Below, in pieces: positions 19,001 through 27,690 of a DNA stretch of 50,865 nt; the stretch's first letter is position 1, and the number at the start of each line of letters is the position of its first letter. The notes under the pieces are model-generated. The model was not told the DNA's origin. It ran no database searches and worked only from the letters and a program-made list of their open reading frames with translations. A program made the position numbers and the translations under genes. The stretch is taken from NCBI RefSeq assembly GCF_001434585.1, contig NZ_AZDB01000013.1:1-50865 (forward strand), read 5' to 3'. The DNA is from Companilactobacillus crustorum JCM 15951. GTDB taxonomy: Bacteria > Bacillota > Bacilli > Lactobacillales > Lactobacillaceae.

Positions 19001-19795
19001 ATGTCCACATTAGAAGTAAAAGATCTTCATGTTGAGGTTGAAGATGAAGAGCGTAAGACAAAAAAAGAGATTCTTAAAGGCGTTAATTTAGAAATGAAAA
19101 CAGGTGAGATTCATGCAATCATGGGTCCCAATGGGACTGGAAAATCGACGCTGTCTCAGACAATTATGGGACAAAAAAACTACCACGTTACTCAAGGGGA
19201 TATCTTGCTAAATGGGGAAAGTATTCTCGAGATGCCCGTGGATGAACGTGCTCGCAAGGGGTTATTTTTAGCGATGCAATACCCTGCAGAGATTCAAGGT
19301 GTAACAAATGCTGAATTTTTAAGAGCTGCTATCAATGCACGTCGCTCTGAAAATAATCAAATTTCAGTAATGGATTTTCTGAAAGAATTAGATAAAAACT
19401 TAGAGATTTTAGATATGAGTCAATCAATGACTGAAAGATATCTTAATGAAGGCTTTTCTGGTGGTGAAAAGAAACGAAATGAAATTTTACAATTATTAAT
19501 GATTAAACCTAATTTTGCACTACTTGATGAAATTGATTCTGGTTTGGATATTGATGCTCTAAAAGTTGTCTCCAAGGGTGTTAATTCTATGCGTGGAGAT
19601 AATTTTGGGGCGTTAATTATTACTCACTACCAACGTTTGCTTAATTATATTAAGCCAGATGTGGTTCACGTGATGATGGGTGGTCGGATTGTGAAGACTG
19701 GTAAGGCTGATTTGGCTTTGAAGTTAGAGGATGAAGGCTATGCTGGTTTACGTGACGAACTAGGTTTAGATGTTAAATTGGTCGACGAAGATTAG
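19001..19795 (+). CDS. sufC: Fe-S assembly ATPase SufC
   Basis: ABC-type ATPase that works with SufB and SufD in the cytoplasmic iron-sulfur scaffold. The 264-residue protein has Walker A GPNGTGKST, the signature FSGGEKKRNEI, Walker B FALLDEIDSGLD and switch His in ITHYQR. The start at 19001 follows GGAGGAG; an open frame extends 24 codons upstream but has no ribosome site and overlaps the likely promoter (TATAAT at 18964). First gene of sufC-D-S-U-B. Confidence 0.95.
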   Translation: MSTLEVKDLHVEVEDEERKTKKEILKGVNLEMKTGEIHAIMGPNGTGKSTLSQTIMGQKNYHVTQGDILLNGESILEMPVDERARKGLFLAMQYPAEIQGVTNAEFLRAAINARRSENNQISVMDFLKELDKNLEILDMSQSMTERYLNEGFSGGEKKRNEILQLLMIKPNFALLDEIDSGLDIDALKVVSKGVNSMRGDNFGALIITHYQRLLNYIKPDVVHVMMGGRIVKTGKADLALKLEDEGYAGLRDELGLDVKLVDED

Positions 19796-19806
19796 GAGGT
19801 AGCGTA

Positions 19807-20994
19807 ATGACACCAGATAAATTAGTGCAACTAGCTACTGAAAATAATGAACCTGATTGGTTTATTCAAAAAAGAATTGAAGCGTTGAAATTAATGGATG
19901 AGTTGGAATTTCCTAAGATGCAACGGTTTGATTATCATCGATGGCAATTAACTTCAGAAACTAGTCGAATAATTCGCAATAAATTTGAAGATTCACAAGA
20001 TTATATTTTGATGGATATTTTTGAGGCAACTAAAAAATATCCAGATTTAATTAAAAAGTATTATATGAACAAAGTAATTAAATCAAATGAGAATAAGCTA
20101 ACGGCATATCATACAGCCTTTTTAAATCAGGGGCTATTTCTTTATGTACCTAAAAATACCGTACTTGAAAAGCCAATTAAACTTAATTTACAACAAGATT
20201 CTGACAGTCCTTTTGTTTCTCATATTTTAATTCTGGCTGGAGAGAATACACAATTTTCATTCATCCAGAAAATGACGACAGTTGGCGATCAAAAAGCCGT
20301 TGCTAACTGTGTGGTAGAAATTGTTGCTCAGGCTAATAGTGTAGTTAAGTATGCCGCTGTCGATGAACTGGGAGATAATGTTACTTCATATTTAAGTCGC
20401 AGAGCTTATGTTGATCAAAATGCTTATGTCGATTGGTCAATTGGTTTGATGAATTCCGGTAATACGATTGCCGATTTTGATACAGATTTGTATGGCGAAG
20501 GTTCACATTCAGAAATCAAAGTCGTTGATATTACTTCCGGCCGTCAACAGGAGGGTGTTAATACGCGTGTGACAAATTATGGTAAACACTCAATTGGCAA
20601 TATTAATCAGCGTGGAGTCATTATGGACCGTTCAAAATTAATTTTTAATGGAATCGGTCATATTATTCATGGTGCTTCAGGAGCTAATGCTGAACAGCAG
20701 AATCGTGTTTTGATGATGTCGAGTAAAGCCCACGGAGATGCCAATCCAATTTTATTGATTGATGAAAATGATGTTTTGGCAGGTCATGCTGCCAGCGTTG
20801 GTCAAGTTGATCAAAAGCAACTTTATTATTTGATGAGTCGTGGAATTGATAAGAAAACGGCTCAAAGAATGGTAATCAGAGGATTTTTAGGGGATGTTTT
20901 AGTTTCTATTCCATCACAAGAAATTCGAGAACAATTGATTCAAACAATCGAGAGGAAGTTGGAAAATGGACAGCAAATTTCAGAAAATTCGTAA
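19807..20994 (+). CDS. sufD: Fe-S scaffold protein SufD
   Basis: 395 residues, a SufB paralogue that completes the SufBC2D scaffold. The C-terminal beta-helix region has the typical GVIMDRSKLIFNGIGHIIHGA, HGDANPILLIDENDVLAGHAASVGQVD and [19 protein letters not shown] motifs. Eleven bases after sufC with AGGAGGTAG as ribosome site. Its last 29 bases overlap the start of sufS. Confidence 0.93.
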   Translation: MTPDKLVQLATENNEPDWFIQKRIEALKLMDELEFPKMQRFDYHRWQLTSETSRIIRNKFEDSQDYILMDIFEATKKYPDLIKKYYMNKVIKSNENKLTAYHTAFLNQGLFLYVPKNTVLEKPIKLNLQQDSDSPFVSHILILAGENTQFSFIQKMTTVGDQKAVANCVVEIVAQANSVVKYAAVDELGDNVTSYLSRRAYVDQNAYVDWSIGLMNSGNTIADFDTDLYGEGSHSEIKVVDITSGRQQEGVNTRVTNYGKHSIGNINQRGVIMDRSKLIFNGIGHIIHGASGANAEQQNRVLMMSSKAHGDANPILLIDENDVLAGHAASVGQVDQKQLYYLMSRGIDKKTAQRMVIRGFLGDVLVSIPSQEIREQLIQTIERKLENGQQISENS

Positions 20995-22195
20995 TGATTT
21001 TCCAATTCTCAATCAAAAAGTTAATGATGAATCTTTAGTATATTTAGATAATGCGGCTACTAGTCAAAAACCGCAGCAAGTGATTGATGCCTTAATCAAT
21101 TATTATCAAAACGATAATGCTAATACTCGCCGTAGCGTGCATACTCTAGGTGAGAGAGCAACAGAAGAGTTTGAGGCTGCTCGAGAAAAGGTTCAGAAAT
21201 TTATTAATGCTGAACAGTCGCGTGAAATAGTCTTTACTAAAGGGACAACTGATAGCTTGAATTTAATAGCAAGTACGTATGGTGAGGTAAATATTCAAGC
21301 TGGAGATGAAATTGTAATTTCCATTATGGAACATCACAGTAATTTAATACCTTGGCAGCAACTAGCATTGAGAAAAAAGGCCACTTTAAAATATATTGAT
21401 ATTACTTCCGATGGACAATTAGATATGCAAGATGCCCGGAAGAAAATTACTGACAAAACTAAAGTAGTTTCCATTGCCCATGTTAGCAATGTACTAGGCG
21501 TAACTAATGATTTAAAAGAAATAGCCAAATTAGCACATACTCATAACGCCATTATGGTTGCGGACGGAGCACAGGCAGTCCCTCATATGTCAGTTGATGT
21601 ACAGGATCTTGATGTTGATTTTTATGCCTTTTCAAGTCATAAAATGATTGGTCCCATGGGCGTGGGCGTGCTTTATGGAAAGGCAAATTTATTGAAGCAA
21701 ATGCCACCTTATCAGTTTGGTGGCGAAATGATTGATTTTGTAAATCAATATGATAGTACTTGGACTGAAATTCCTTGGAAATTTGAGGCAGGTACTCAAA
21801 ATGTCGCTGGAGCAATTGGCTTAGGAAAAGCTGTTGATTATTTAAATAAAATTGGCATGCAAAATATTGCTAACTATGAACATAATTTAGTAAGTTATGT
21901 TCTACCAAAACTTCTAGAAATAGAGGGAATTACTGTCTATGGACCGCATGATAGTAATTATCATAACGGCGTTATATCATTTAATTTGCGGGGATTGCAT
22001 CCACATGATTTGGCAACAGCTTTAGATATGGATGGCGTTGCTGTCAGAGCGGGACATCATTGCGCCCAGCCACTTATGAAAAAACTCGGAGTAGTTGCTA
22101 CTGCACGGGCTAGTTTTTATTTTTATAATGATAAAAAAGATGCCTACATGTTAGTCAAGGCAATTTATGATGCAAAGGAGTTCTTTAAAATATGA
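20966..22195 (+). CDS. sufS: Cysteine desulfurase SufS
   Basis: PLP enzyme that takes sulfur from cysteine for Fe-S cluster assembly. 409 residues; the PLP lysine lies in FSSHKMIGPMGVGVLYG and the persulfide cysteine in VRAGHHCAQPLM, the group II (SufS) pattern. Overlaps sufD by 29 bases; GAGAGGAAG within the sufD end serves as ribosome site. Overlaps sufU by 4 bases (ATGA), indicating translational coupling. Confidence 0.95.
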   Translation: MDSKFQKIRNDFPILNQKVNDESLVYLDNAATSQKPQQVIDALINYYQNDNANTRRSVHTLGERATEEFEAAREKVQKFINAEQSREIVFTKGTTDSLNLIASTYGEVNIQAGDEIVISIMEHHSNLIPWQQLALRKKATLKYIDITSDGQLDMQDARKKITDKTKVVSIAHVSNVLGVTNDLKEIAKLAHTHNAIMVADGAQAVPHMSVDVQDLDVDFYAFSSHKMIGPMGVGVLYGKANLLKQMPPYQFGGEMIDFVNQYDSTWTEIPWKFEAGTQNVAGAIGLGKAVDYLNKIGMQNIANYEHNLVSYVLPKLLEIEGITVYGPHDSNYHNGVISFNLRGLHPHDLATALDMDGVAVRAGHHCAQPLMKKLGVVATARASFYFYNDKKDAYMLVKAIYDAKEFFKI

Positions 22196-22635
22196 GTTTA
22201 ATGGGATTAAATAACCTATATCGTGAAGTTATATTAGATCATTCTGAGCATCCACATCATAAAAGACGTTTAGCTAATGCCACCCAGACGATTACTTTGA
22301 AAAATCCAACTTGTGGCGATGTGATTAATTTAGAAATAGAGCTGGATAATAATAGAATTAAGGATATCGGTTTTACTGGCGAAGGCTGCACCATTAGTCA
22401 ATCTTCATCTAGCATGATGACAGATGCTGTATTGGGTAAGTCAGTTGTCGAGAGTTTAGAAATGGCACAGATCTTTTCTGATATGGTCATGGGTCAGAAA
22501 CATCCGCAAGCCGATTTAGATAAACTTGGCGATGCAGCAATTTTATCAAGCGTGATGAAGTTTCCAGCTAGAATTAAGTGTGCCACCTTGTGTTGGTGGG
22601 CTTTGAGAAAATCATTAGGAGATGAAGAACGATGA
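22192..22635 (+). CDS. sufU: Zinc-dependent sulfurtransferase SufU
   Basis: 147 residues. Carries the SufU zinc set Cys41 and Asp43 (PTCGD), Cys66 (GEGCTIS) and Cys130 ([11 protein letters not shown]), with the SufU-type insertion before the last Cys. It accepts persulfide sulfur from SufS. Starts in a 4-base ATGA overlap with sufS and ends in another with sufB. The usual Firmicutes gene order supports the call. Confidence 0.95.
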   Translation: MSLMGLNNLYREVILDHSEHPHHKRRLANATQTITLKNPTCGDVINLEIELDNNRIKDIGFTGEGCTISQSSSSMMTDAVLGKSVVESLEMAQIFSDMVMGQKHPQADLDKLGDAAILSSVMKFPARIKCATLCWWALRKSLGDEER

Positions 22636-24023
22636 TTGATTTAAATAATTCCGATTATGAGTATGGATTTCATGATGATATTGAACCCAAATATTCGACC
22701 GGACGAGGATTAACTGAAGAGACAGTTAGACAAATTTCAGCGGAAAAAAATGAACCTCAATGGATGCTAGATTATCGTTTGAAATCATATAAACTTTATA
22801 AAAAGCTACCAATGCCTAATTTTGGACCAGATCTATCTAAACTAGATCTAAAAAATATGTTGTATTATCAAAAGATGACTGATAGAAAATATCGAGATTG
22901 GAATGATGTTCCCGATAAAATGAAAGAGACTTTCGATCGTTTAGGCGTTCCAGAAGCAGAACGGAAGTACTTAGGTGGATCTTCAGCTCAATATGAGTCA
23001 GAAGTCGTTTATCATAATATGCGTGACGAGTTTAAAAAATTGGGAATTCTTTTTACCGACACGGATACAGCTTTGAAAGATTATCCGGAATTGTTCAAAA
23101 AATGGTTCGGAAAATTGGTCAAGCCAGCCGATAATAAATTTGCGGCTTTGAATGGAGCTGTATGGTCAGGTGGATCTTTCATCTATGTACCTAAAAATGT
23201 TCGTTGCGACATTCCAATTCAATCATATTTCCGCTTGAATTCTGAAAACTCCGGTCAATTTGAACGAACTTTAATTATTGTTGATGAAGGAGCCAAAGTT
23301 GATTACGTTGAGGGCTGTACGGCTCCTAATTATTCTTCGGATAGCTTACACGCAGCAGTGGTAGAAGTTAATGTTCAAAAAGATGCATACTGTCGTTATA
23401 CCACCATTCAAAATTGGTCTGACAACGTATATAGTTTGGAAACTAAACGAGCTGCAGCAGCAGAGAATGCAACAATGGAGTGGGTCGACGGTAACTTAGG
23501 ATCGAAAGTAACAATGAAATATCCGAGCGTTTATTTAAATGGTGAAAATGCCAAAGGAACAATGTTGTCAATTGCTGTAGCAAGCAATGGAATTCATCAG
23601 GATTCCGGTGCTCGTATGATCCATAATGCTAAAAATACCTCTAGTTCGATTGTTTCCAAGTCAATTGCCCAAACTGGCGGTTCAGTTGATTATCGAGGAA
23701 CAGTTAGATTTGGCAAACATTCCGATGGTTCAAAAGCCCACGTTGAGTGCGATACGATAATTATGGATGATCAGGCCTCTTCAGACACGATTCCTTACAA
23801 TGAGATTGATAACGCCAACGTTTCGATGGAACATGAAGCTCGAGTATCTAAAATTTCTGAAGAACAATTGTATTATTTAATGAGTCGCGGTATTTCTGAA
23901 GCTAAGGCCACAGAGATGATTGTAATGGGCTTTGTAGAACCATTTACAAAGAAATTACCTATGGAATATGCAGTTGAATTGAATCGATTGATCAGTTATG
24001 AGATGGAAGGATCAATTGGGTAA
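22632..24023 (+). CDS. sufB: Fe-S scaffold protein SufB
   Basis: 463 residues, the core scaffold subunit on which the cluster forms. N-terminal [13 protein letters not shown], the EGCTAP motif, and the C-terminal [23 protein letters not shown] and [22 protein letters not shown] are all typical. Coupled to sufU by a 4-base overlap. Last of the five classical suf genes here; a SufT-like gene follows 26 bases on. Confidence 0.96.
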   Translation: MIDLNNSDYEYGFHDDIEPKYSTGRGLTEETVRQISAEKNEPQWMLDYRLKSYKLYKKLPMPNFGPDLSKLDLKNMLYYQKMTDRKYRDWNDVPDKMKETFDRLGVPEAERKYLGGSSAQYESEVVYHNMRDEFKKLGILFTDTDTALKDYPELFKKWFGKLVKPADNKFAALNGAVWSGGSFIYVPKNVRCDIPIQSYFRLNSENSGQFERTLIIVDEGAKVDYVEGCTAPNYSSDSLHAAVVEVNVQKDAYCRYTTIQNWSDNVYSLETKRAAAAENATMEWVDGNLGSKVTMKYPSVYLNGENAKGTMLSIAVASNGIHQDSGARMIHNAKNTSSSIVSKSIAQTGGSVDYRGTVRFGKHSDGSKAHVECDTIIMDDQASSDTIPYNEIDNANVSMEHEARVSKISEEQLYYLMSRGISEAKATEMIVMGFVEPFTKKLPMEYAVELNRLISYEMEGSIG

Positions 24024-24049
24024 CATTCAAGAAAGGCGAGGATGATAAA

Positions 24050-24364
24050 ATGACAAAAAAAGATCAAATTATGGACGCCTTAGAAAAAGTCATTGATCCG
24101 GAATTAAATATCGATATTGTTAATCTAGGCTTAATTTATGAAGTTGAAGTCGGAAATGGCAAGGCCGTTATAACGATGACACTAACTACTATGGGTTGTC
24201 CCTTGAGTGATATGTTGAATGATTCCATTAAAAAAGCTGTTGAATCTGTTGAAGGCATCAACAAATGTGAGATTCAATTAGTTTGGTATCCTATTTGGGA
24301 TATTAGTAAAATGAGTCGCTATGCTCGAGTTTCATTGGGTATTCCTGAAGGCTTTGGTATTTAA
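24050..24364 (+). CDS. SufT-like MIP18/DUF59 Fe-S maturation factor
   Basis: 104 residues of the MIP18/DUF59 family: VIDPELNIDIVNLGLIYEVEV at the start and LTTMGCPLSDML with the conserved Cys near residue 48. SufT-type proteins help load Fe-S clusters onto target proteins. Position 26 bases after sufB with ribosome site AAGGCGAGGA supports cotranscription and this role. Confidence 0.85.
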   Translation: MTKKDQIMDALEKVIDPELNIDIVNLGLIYEVEVGNGKAVITMTLTTMGCPLSDMLNDSIKKAVESVEGINKCEIQLVWYPIWDISKMSRYARVSLGIPEGFGI

Positions 24365-24460
24365 AAGGGACGAAAAAGCGCTCAATTTGCTACAATTAAT
24401 GGTGTAAAAATGTATCGCGTTGCAACTAACGAATGGGTTAAAGCAAGCGATATTAAGTAA
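24365..24460 (+). pseudogene. 3' remnant of an SLAP-domain surface protein gene
   Basis: Directly after the SufT-like stop codon, and by chance in the same frame, 31 codons read ...FATINGVKMYRVATNEWVKASDIK then stop. This matches the end of an SLAP domain, the repeat that binds S-layer or cell-surface proteins to the wall in lactobacilli. There is no start, signal peptide or upstream body, so it is a leftover of a deleted gene. The family match is from memory of the domain pattern; the rest of 24461-24670 holds only the hairpin at 24549-24587. Confidence 0.6.
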
Positions 24461-24548
24461 TCATATATTAATTTAGAAATTTTTATTATTGGAATAATTA
24501 AAAAGAGCGAGAGTATGATAGAACTCGTTAGTTTCCGAGGATTAACAT

Positions 24549-24587
24549 AAAAGGCGCAATATTCATATTATGAATATTGCGCCTTTT
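24549..24587. terminator. Terminator after the suf operon (39-base palindrome)
   Basis: AAAAGGCGCAATATTCATA, one T, then its exact complement ending in TTTT. Can stop suf transcripts and, on the other strand, the trpXYZ-type operon. Shares its core with the guaB terminator. Confidence 0.8.
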
Positions 24588-24670
24588 CGCTGTTAAACAG
24601 AAGAAACTGAGTTCTGTTGCACGTTTATGATTAATAAAAAAGTTATGTCACAGCCCTGATTTTTTAGTCT

Positions 24671-25420
24671 TTAGAAGTATTGAAGCAAATCACTTTCAGT
24701 TAATTTATCTTTTTCTGTTTGATTCAAATCGAGAATAATTTCTCCTTTTTTCAAAACAATCAAACGATTCCCATATTTCATGGCATCGGATAAATCGTGA
24801 GTGATCATCATGCAAGTAAGCTGTTTTTCTAAAATTATACGATTGGTAAGTTCCATTAAATCTTTACTAGTTTGGGGATCCAGAGCAGCGGTATGTTCAT
24901 CTAACAATAGTAATTCCGGACGTTGAATGATAGCCATTAAGAAACTCAAAGTTTGTCTTTGACCACCAGACAACTTATCGGTAAAGGTATTAAGACGTTT
25001 ATCTAAAGTTGGTAGGTTAGAAATTAATTTTTCAAATTCAGGCATATTATCTTTTAATTTACGTAATCTCAATCGTCTAGGTAAGCCACGGCGTTTGGCT
25101 AAGAGCAAATTTTCAGCGACAGTCATTCGTGGGGCCGTACCGGATTTAGGATCTTGATAAACACGGCTAATGTGGCGGCTACGTTTCGCAAGGTTTTCGC
25201 TAGTTATGTCTTCGCCGTTCAATAGAATTTGTCCAGAGGTCAATTTATTGGTTCCGGTAATGGCATCAAGTAAAGTTGATTTACCAGCACCGTTAGTTCC
25301 CAAAACAACCAAAAAATCTTTGGGGTTAATTGTTAAGTTGATATCGTTCAAAATATTTAGCGTTTCATCATCGTTATAGATGGTTTTAACGGCATTTTTA
25401 ATTTCTAGTAATGGTTTCAT
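24671..25420 (-). CDS. trpZ: ABC transporter ATPase, TrpZ-type
   Basis: 249 residues with Walker A GTNGAGKST, signature LSGGQRQTLSF and Walker B LLLLDEHTAALDP. Powers a transporter of the TrpXYZ family (COG1101), predicted by comparative genomics to import tryptophan or a related aromatic compound. Overlaps the permease gene by four bases. Last gene of the operon. Confidence 0.8.
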   Translation of the reverse strand: MKPLLEIKNAVKTIYNDDETLNILNDINLTINPKDFLVVLGTNGAGKSTLLDAITGTNKLTSGQILLNGEDITSENLAKRSRHISRVYQDPKSGTAPRMTVAENLLLAKRRGLPRRLRLRKLKDNMPEFEKLISNLPTLDKRLNTFTDKLSGGQRQTLSFLMAIIQRPELLLLDEHTAALDPQTSKDLMELTNRIILEKQLTCMMITHDLSDAMKYGNRLIVLKKGEIILDLNQTEKDKLTESDLLQYF

Positions 25421-26307
25421 TTTGTTTTAACCCCGTTTCTGAGTACTTTTAAGAATTGTGCTCTGATAGTTGGTAAAGCTAAACAGAGGGCCAAGATAAT
25501 GGCTGAAATGAGTTTCAGATCATTCGTATTAAAGCCTAATTGCAATACAATCATCAAGATTAAACGATAAACAATACTACCAATAACTACTGTGATTAGC
25601 CGAATGCTTAATGGCACATCCGGATAAATAACTTCACCAATGATGATGGCTGAGAGTCCAATAACGATTACTCCGATACCCATATTTACATCAGCAAAGC
25701 CGTTTTGTTGGGCGATTAAGCCACCGGTGACAGCGACAATTCCGTTGGAGACCATTAAACCAATGAATTTCATAACGGTAGTGTTGATACCGAGTGAAGC
25801 TGCCATGGTTTCATTATCACCAGTTGCGATAACAGCTTGTCCTTTTTCGGTATTTAAGAAAAGAATCAATAGGAAAATAATTATAGCGATAATAATAATT
25901 CCTAAAATAATTCCGTTAAAGTTAGTAGGAAGTTTATCTAATCCAAATTGGTTAAAGATATTAGCTGATTTAGTCAGCGACATATTAGCTTTACCCAGGA
26001 TTCTTAAGTTAATTGAATAAAGTGCTGTCATGGTCAAAATTCCTGCCAATAAAATTGGAACATTTAATTTGGCATAGAGAAAGGCTGTAGCAAATCCAGC
26101 TAGACAACCGAATACGAAAGCAATTAAAAGTGAATAAATAGTTGAGTGACCACTTTGAATCAAGCTAACAGCAGTAACGGCACCCAAGGGAAAGCTACCT
26201 TCGACGGTCATGTCAGGAAAATCCAAAATTCTAAAAGTTATGAATAGCCCAATGGCCATAATGGACCAGATGAAACCTTGACTTATAGTAGATACGATTA
26301 AATTCAT
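25417..26307 (-). CDS. trpY: ABC transporter permease, TrpY-type
   Basis: 296 residues, about eight or nine helices, with the branched-chain/sugar-type permease layout (GLFITFRILDFPDMTVEGSF at the start; SLGINTTVMKFIGLMVSNGIVAVTGGL in the middle), typical of COG4120. Four-base overlaps on both sides show strong coupling to the binding protein and ATPase genes. Confidence 0.8.
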   Translation of the reverse strand: MNLIVSTISQGFIWSIMAIGLFITFRILDFPDMTVEGSFPLGAVTAVSLIQSGHSTIYSLLIAFVFGCLAGFATAFLYAKLNVPILLAGILTMTALYSINLRILGKANMSLTKSANIFNQFGLDKLPTNFNGIILGIIIIAIIIFLLILFLNTEKGQAVIATGDNETMAASLGINTTVMKFIGLMVSNGIVAVTGGLIAQQNGFADVNMGIGVIVIGLSAIIIGEVIYPDVPLSIRLITVVIGSIVYRLILMIVLQLGFNTNDLKLISAIILALCLALPTIRAQFLKVLRNGVKTK

Positions 26308-27311
26308 TTGATGATCTGTCCTTTCTTTTGAGCTTCTTTAACTAGTGAATCTGGAAATTGAATATTTAACTTTTGAGCCATCTTTTGATTAAGAATCAAG
26401 TGGCCTTTTTCCATAAAAGTTACCGGTGTAGTGGCAGTTTTTTCTTTGCCTTGGAGAATTCTAACGACATGTTCACCAGTTTTTTCACCTAATTCGTATT
26501 GACTTAAACCAATTGTGGCAAGCCCACCATCTTTTACCATTGTAGTAGCAGCTGGGAAGACAGCAATATTTTGTTTGGCAGCAATAGAGGAAAGAAGCTT
26601 CATACCTGAGGCAACGGTATTGTCAGTTGGTACATAGATAGTTTGAACATTTTCAGCAAGAGCAGTTCCGACTTGTTGAATATCATTAACAGAATTGATA
26701 CTTGAAACTTTAACATTGATACCTTCTTTTTTGGCTAAAGTTTGCATCTTTTTCATTTGACTAGTAGCAGAGGCGTCACTAGAAGTGTAAATAATACCGA
26801 TGGTTTTTAAATTAGGAATAACTTGTTTCATTAAATCGAGCTGGGCTTTTAAAGGTGCCTGGTCAGATACTCCGGTAATATTGCCACCGGGCTTTTTGTT
26901 ATTACTAATAATTCCGGCGCCTTCAGGATCAGTAACAGCTCCCATGACGATTGGAATTTTATTAGTAGCATTTTTCAAAGATTGGACTGACGGTGTTGCA
27001 ATACCAACAGCTACGTTAACGTTATCTTGAACAAATTGTTTACTGATAGTTCTTAAGTTGCTTTGATCCCCTTGAGCGTTTTGAAATTCGATTTTGACAT
27101 TTTTGCCATCGACGTAGCCATTTTTCTTTAAAGTATCATCGATTCCCTTATTGATTTGATCAAGCGCAGGATGCGACATTAATTGTAAGACCCCAACCTT
27201 TGGGATGGCGTTCTGTTTTTGATTGTCGGCCCTTCCTGTGTAGAAGTAGGCAAAAATTAAGAACATTGCAAGTGCAATAAGTGTTACATAAAGTCTTCTC
27301 GTATGTTTCAT
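26304..27311 (-). CDS. trpX: ABC transporter substrate-binding protein, TrpX-type
   Basis: 335 residues of the ABC_sub_bind/TrpX family (COG2984): VGVLQLMSHPALDQINKGI, IVMGAVTDPEGAGII, IGIIYTSSDASATSQ and TIYVPTDNTVASGM. A basic start and one helix (residues 7-25) anchor or export it; there is no lipobox cysteine, unlike many binding proteins. The start at 27311 follows GGGGGAATATAACG. An upstream in-frame ATG at 27389 lies inside a terminator and is rejected. Expression runs through the leader at 27312-27570. Confidence 0.85.
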   Translation of the reverse strand: MKHTRRLYVTLIALAMFLIFAYFYTGRADNQKQNAIPKVGVLQLMSHPALDQINKGIDDTLKKNGYVDGKNVKIEFQNAQGDQSNLRTISKQFVQDNVNVAVGIATPSVQSLKNATNKIPIVMGAVTDPEGAGIISNNKKPGGNITGVSDQAPLKAQLDLMKQVIPNLKTIGIIYTSSDASATSQMKKMQTLAKKEGINVKVSSINSVNDIQQVGTALAENVQTIYVPTDNTVASGMKLLSSIAAKQNIAVFPAATTMVKDGGLATIGLSQYELGEKTGEHVVRILQGKEKTATTPVTFMEKGHLILNQKMAQKLNIQFPDSLVKEAQKKGQIIK

Positions 27312-27335
27312 CGTTATATTCCCCCAAAATAAAAA

Positions 27336-27362
27336 GGCAATCCCAGAGTGTGTGGGATTGCC
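27336..27362 (-). terminator. Second leader terminator of trpX
   Basis: GGCAATCCCA / TGGGATTGCC stem and T-rich tail, immediately upstream of the trpX ribosome site. Confidence 0.7.
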
Positions 27363-27363
27363 T

Positions 27364-27414
27364 AAAAAATAAAATACCCACATGGTCAAATTTAAAAAAA
27401 TTCATCCATGTGGG
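27364..27414 (-). terminator. First leader terminator of trpX
   Basis: CCCACATGG / CCATGTGGG stem followed by TATTTTATTTTTT on the minus strand. Confidence 0.65.
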
Positions 27415-27492
27415 CTCTGAAATTATTATAGTTTAATAAGCCGATATGGATTCAATCCTCTTCAGACTGAATCCATATCGGACCAATCTGAG

Positions 27493-27546
27493 TTATCGGC
27501 TTTGCCAACGAATATTCACGATGTTTAGAGAGTTAATATTTTTCAT
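27493..27546 (-). CDS. 17-residue leader peptide with a Trp codon
   Basis: ATG at 27546 preceded by TTAGGAG with eight-base spacing, the best ribosome site in the area. It encodes MKNINSLNIVNIRWQSR and stops at 27493. Trp is residue 14, three codons before the stop; a ribosome paused there would cover the AAGCCGATA segment that can pair downstream. In front of a transporter assigned to tryptophan this is what a ribosome-sensed attenuator would look like. Only one Trp codon is present, fewer than in classical leaders. Confidence 0.6.
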   Translation of the reverse strand: MKNINSLNIVNIRWQSR

Positions 27547-27576
27547 AATGTTTTCTCCTAACAAATTGATGTCTCA

Positions 27577-27605
27577 AATATATTTCAATCGTTAAGGATT
27601 GTCAA
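27577..27605 (-). promoter_or_regulatory. trpXYZ promoter
   Basis: On the minus strand TTGACA (27605-27600), 17 bases, TATATT (27582-27577); start point near 27570. Confidence 0.7.
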
Positions 27606-27690
27606 CCATTAATTTTTTATGCAAAAACTATTAATTATTTTCTGAAAAAACATATAATGTAGACATTGGCAGAAATGAGAGGAATTTTTT

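Larger units (their letters stand above)
27312..27570 (-). promoter_or_regulatory. trpXYZ leader with attenuator-like hairpins
   Basis: About 260 bases of leader. In order of transcription: a 17-codon peptide (27546-27493), a 14-bp hairpin (27481-27468 with 27454-27441), a terminator-type hairpin (27414-27406 with 27385-27377, then a T-rich run 27376-27364), and a second terminator hairpin (27362-27353 with 27345-27336, then TTTTTATTTT), right before the trpX ribosome site. The end of the peptide frame (AAGCCGATA, 27502-27494) can pair nine bases with 27446-27438 and break the first hairpin. No T-box sequence is present. Confidence 0.65.

Noticed and set aside
27309-27389. Upstream ATG extending trpX by 26 residues
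   Set aside because: The extension is encoded by the two terminator hairpins; the ATG at 27311 has a strong ribosome site.
27400-27570. T-box riboswitch before trpX
   Set aside because: No AGGGTGGNACCGCG-type T-box sequence or specifier-loop stem; a translated leader peptide explains the region better.
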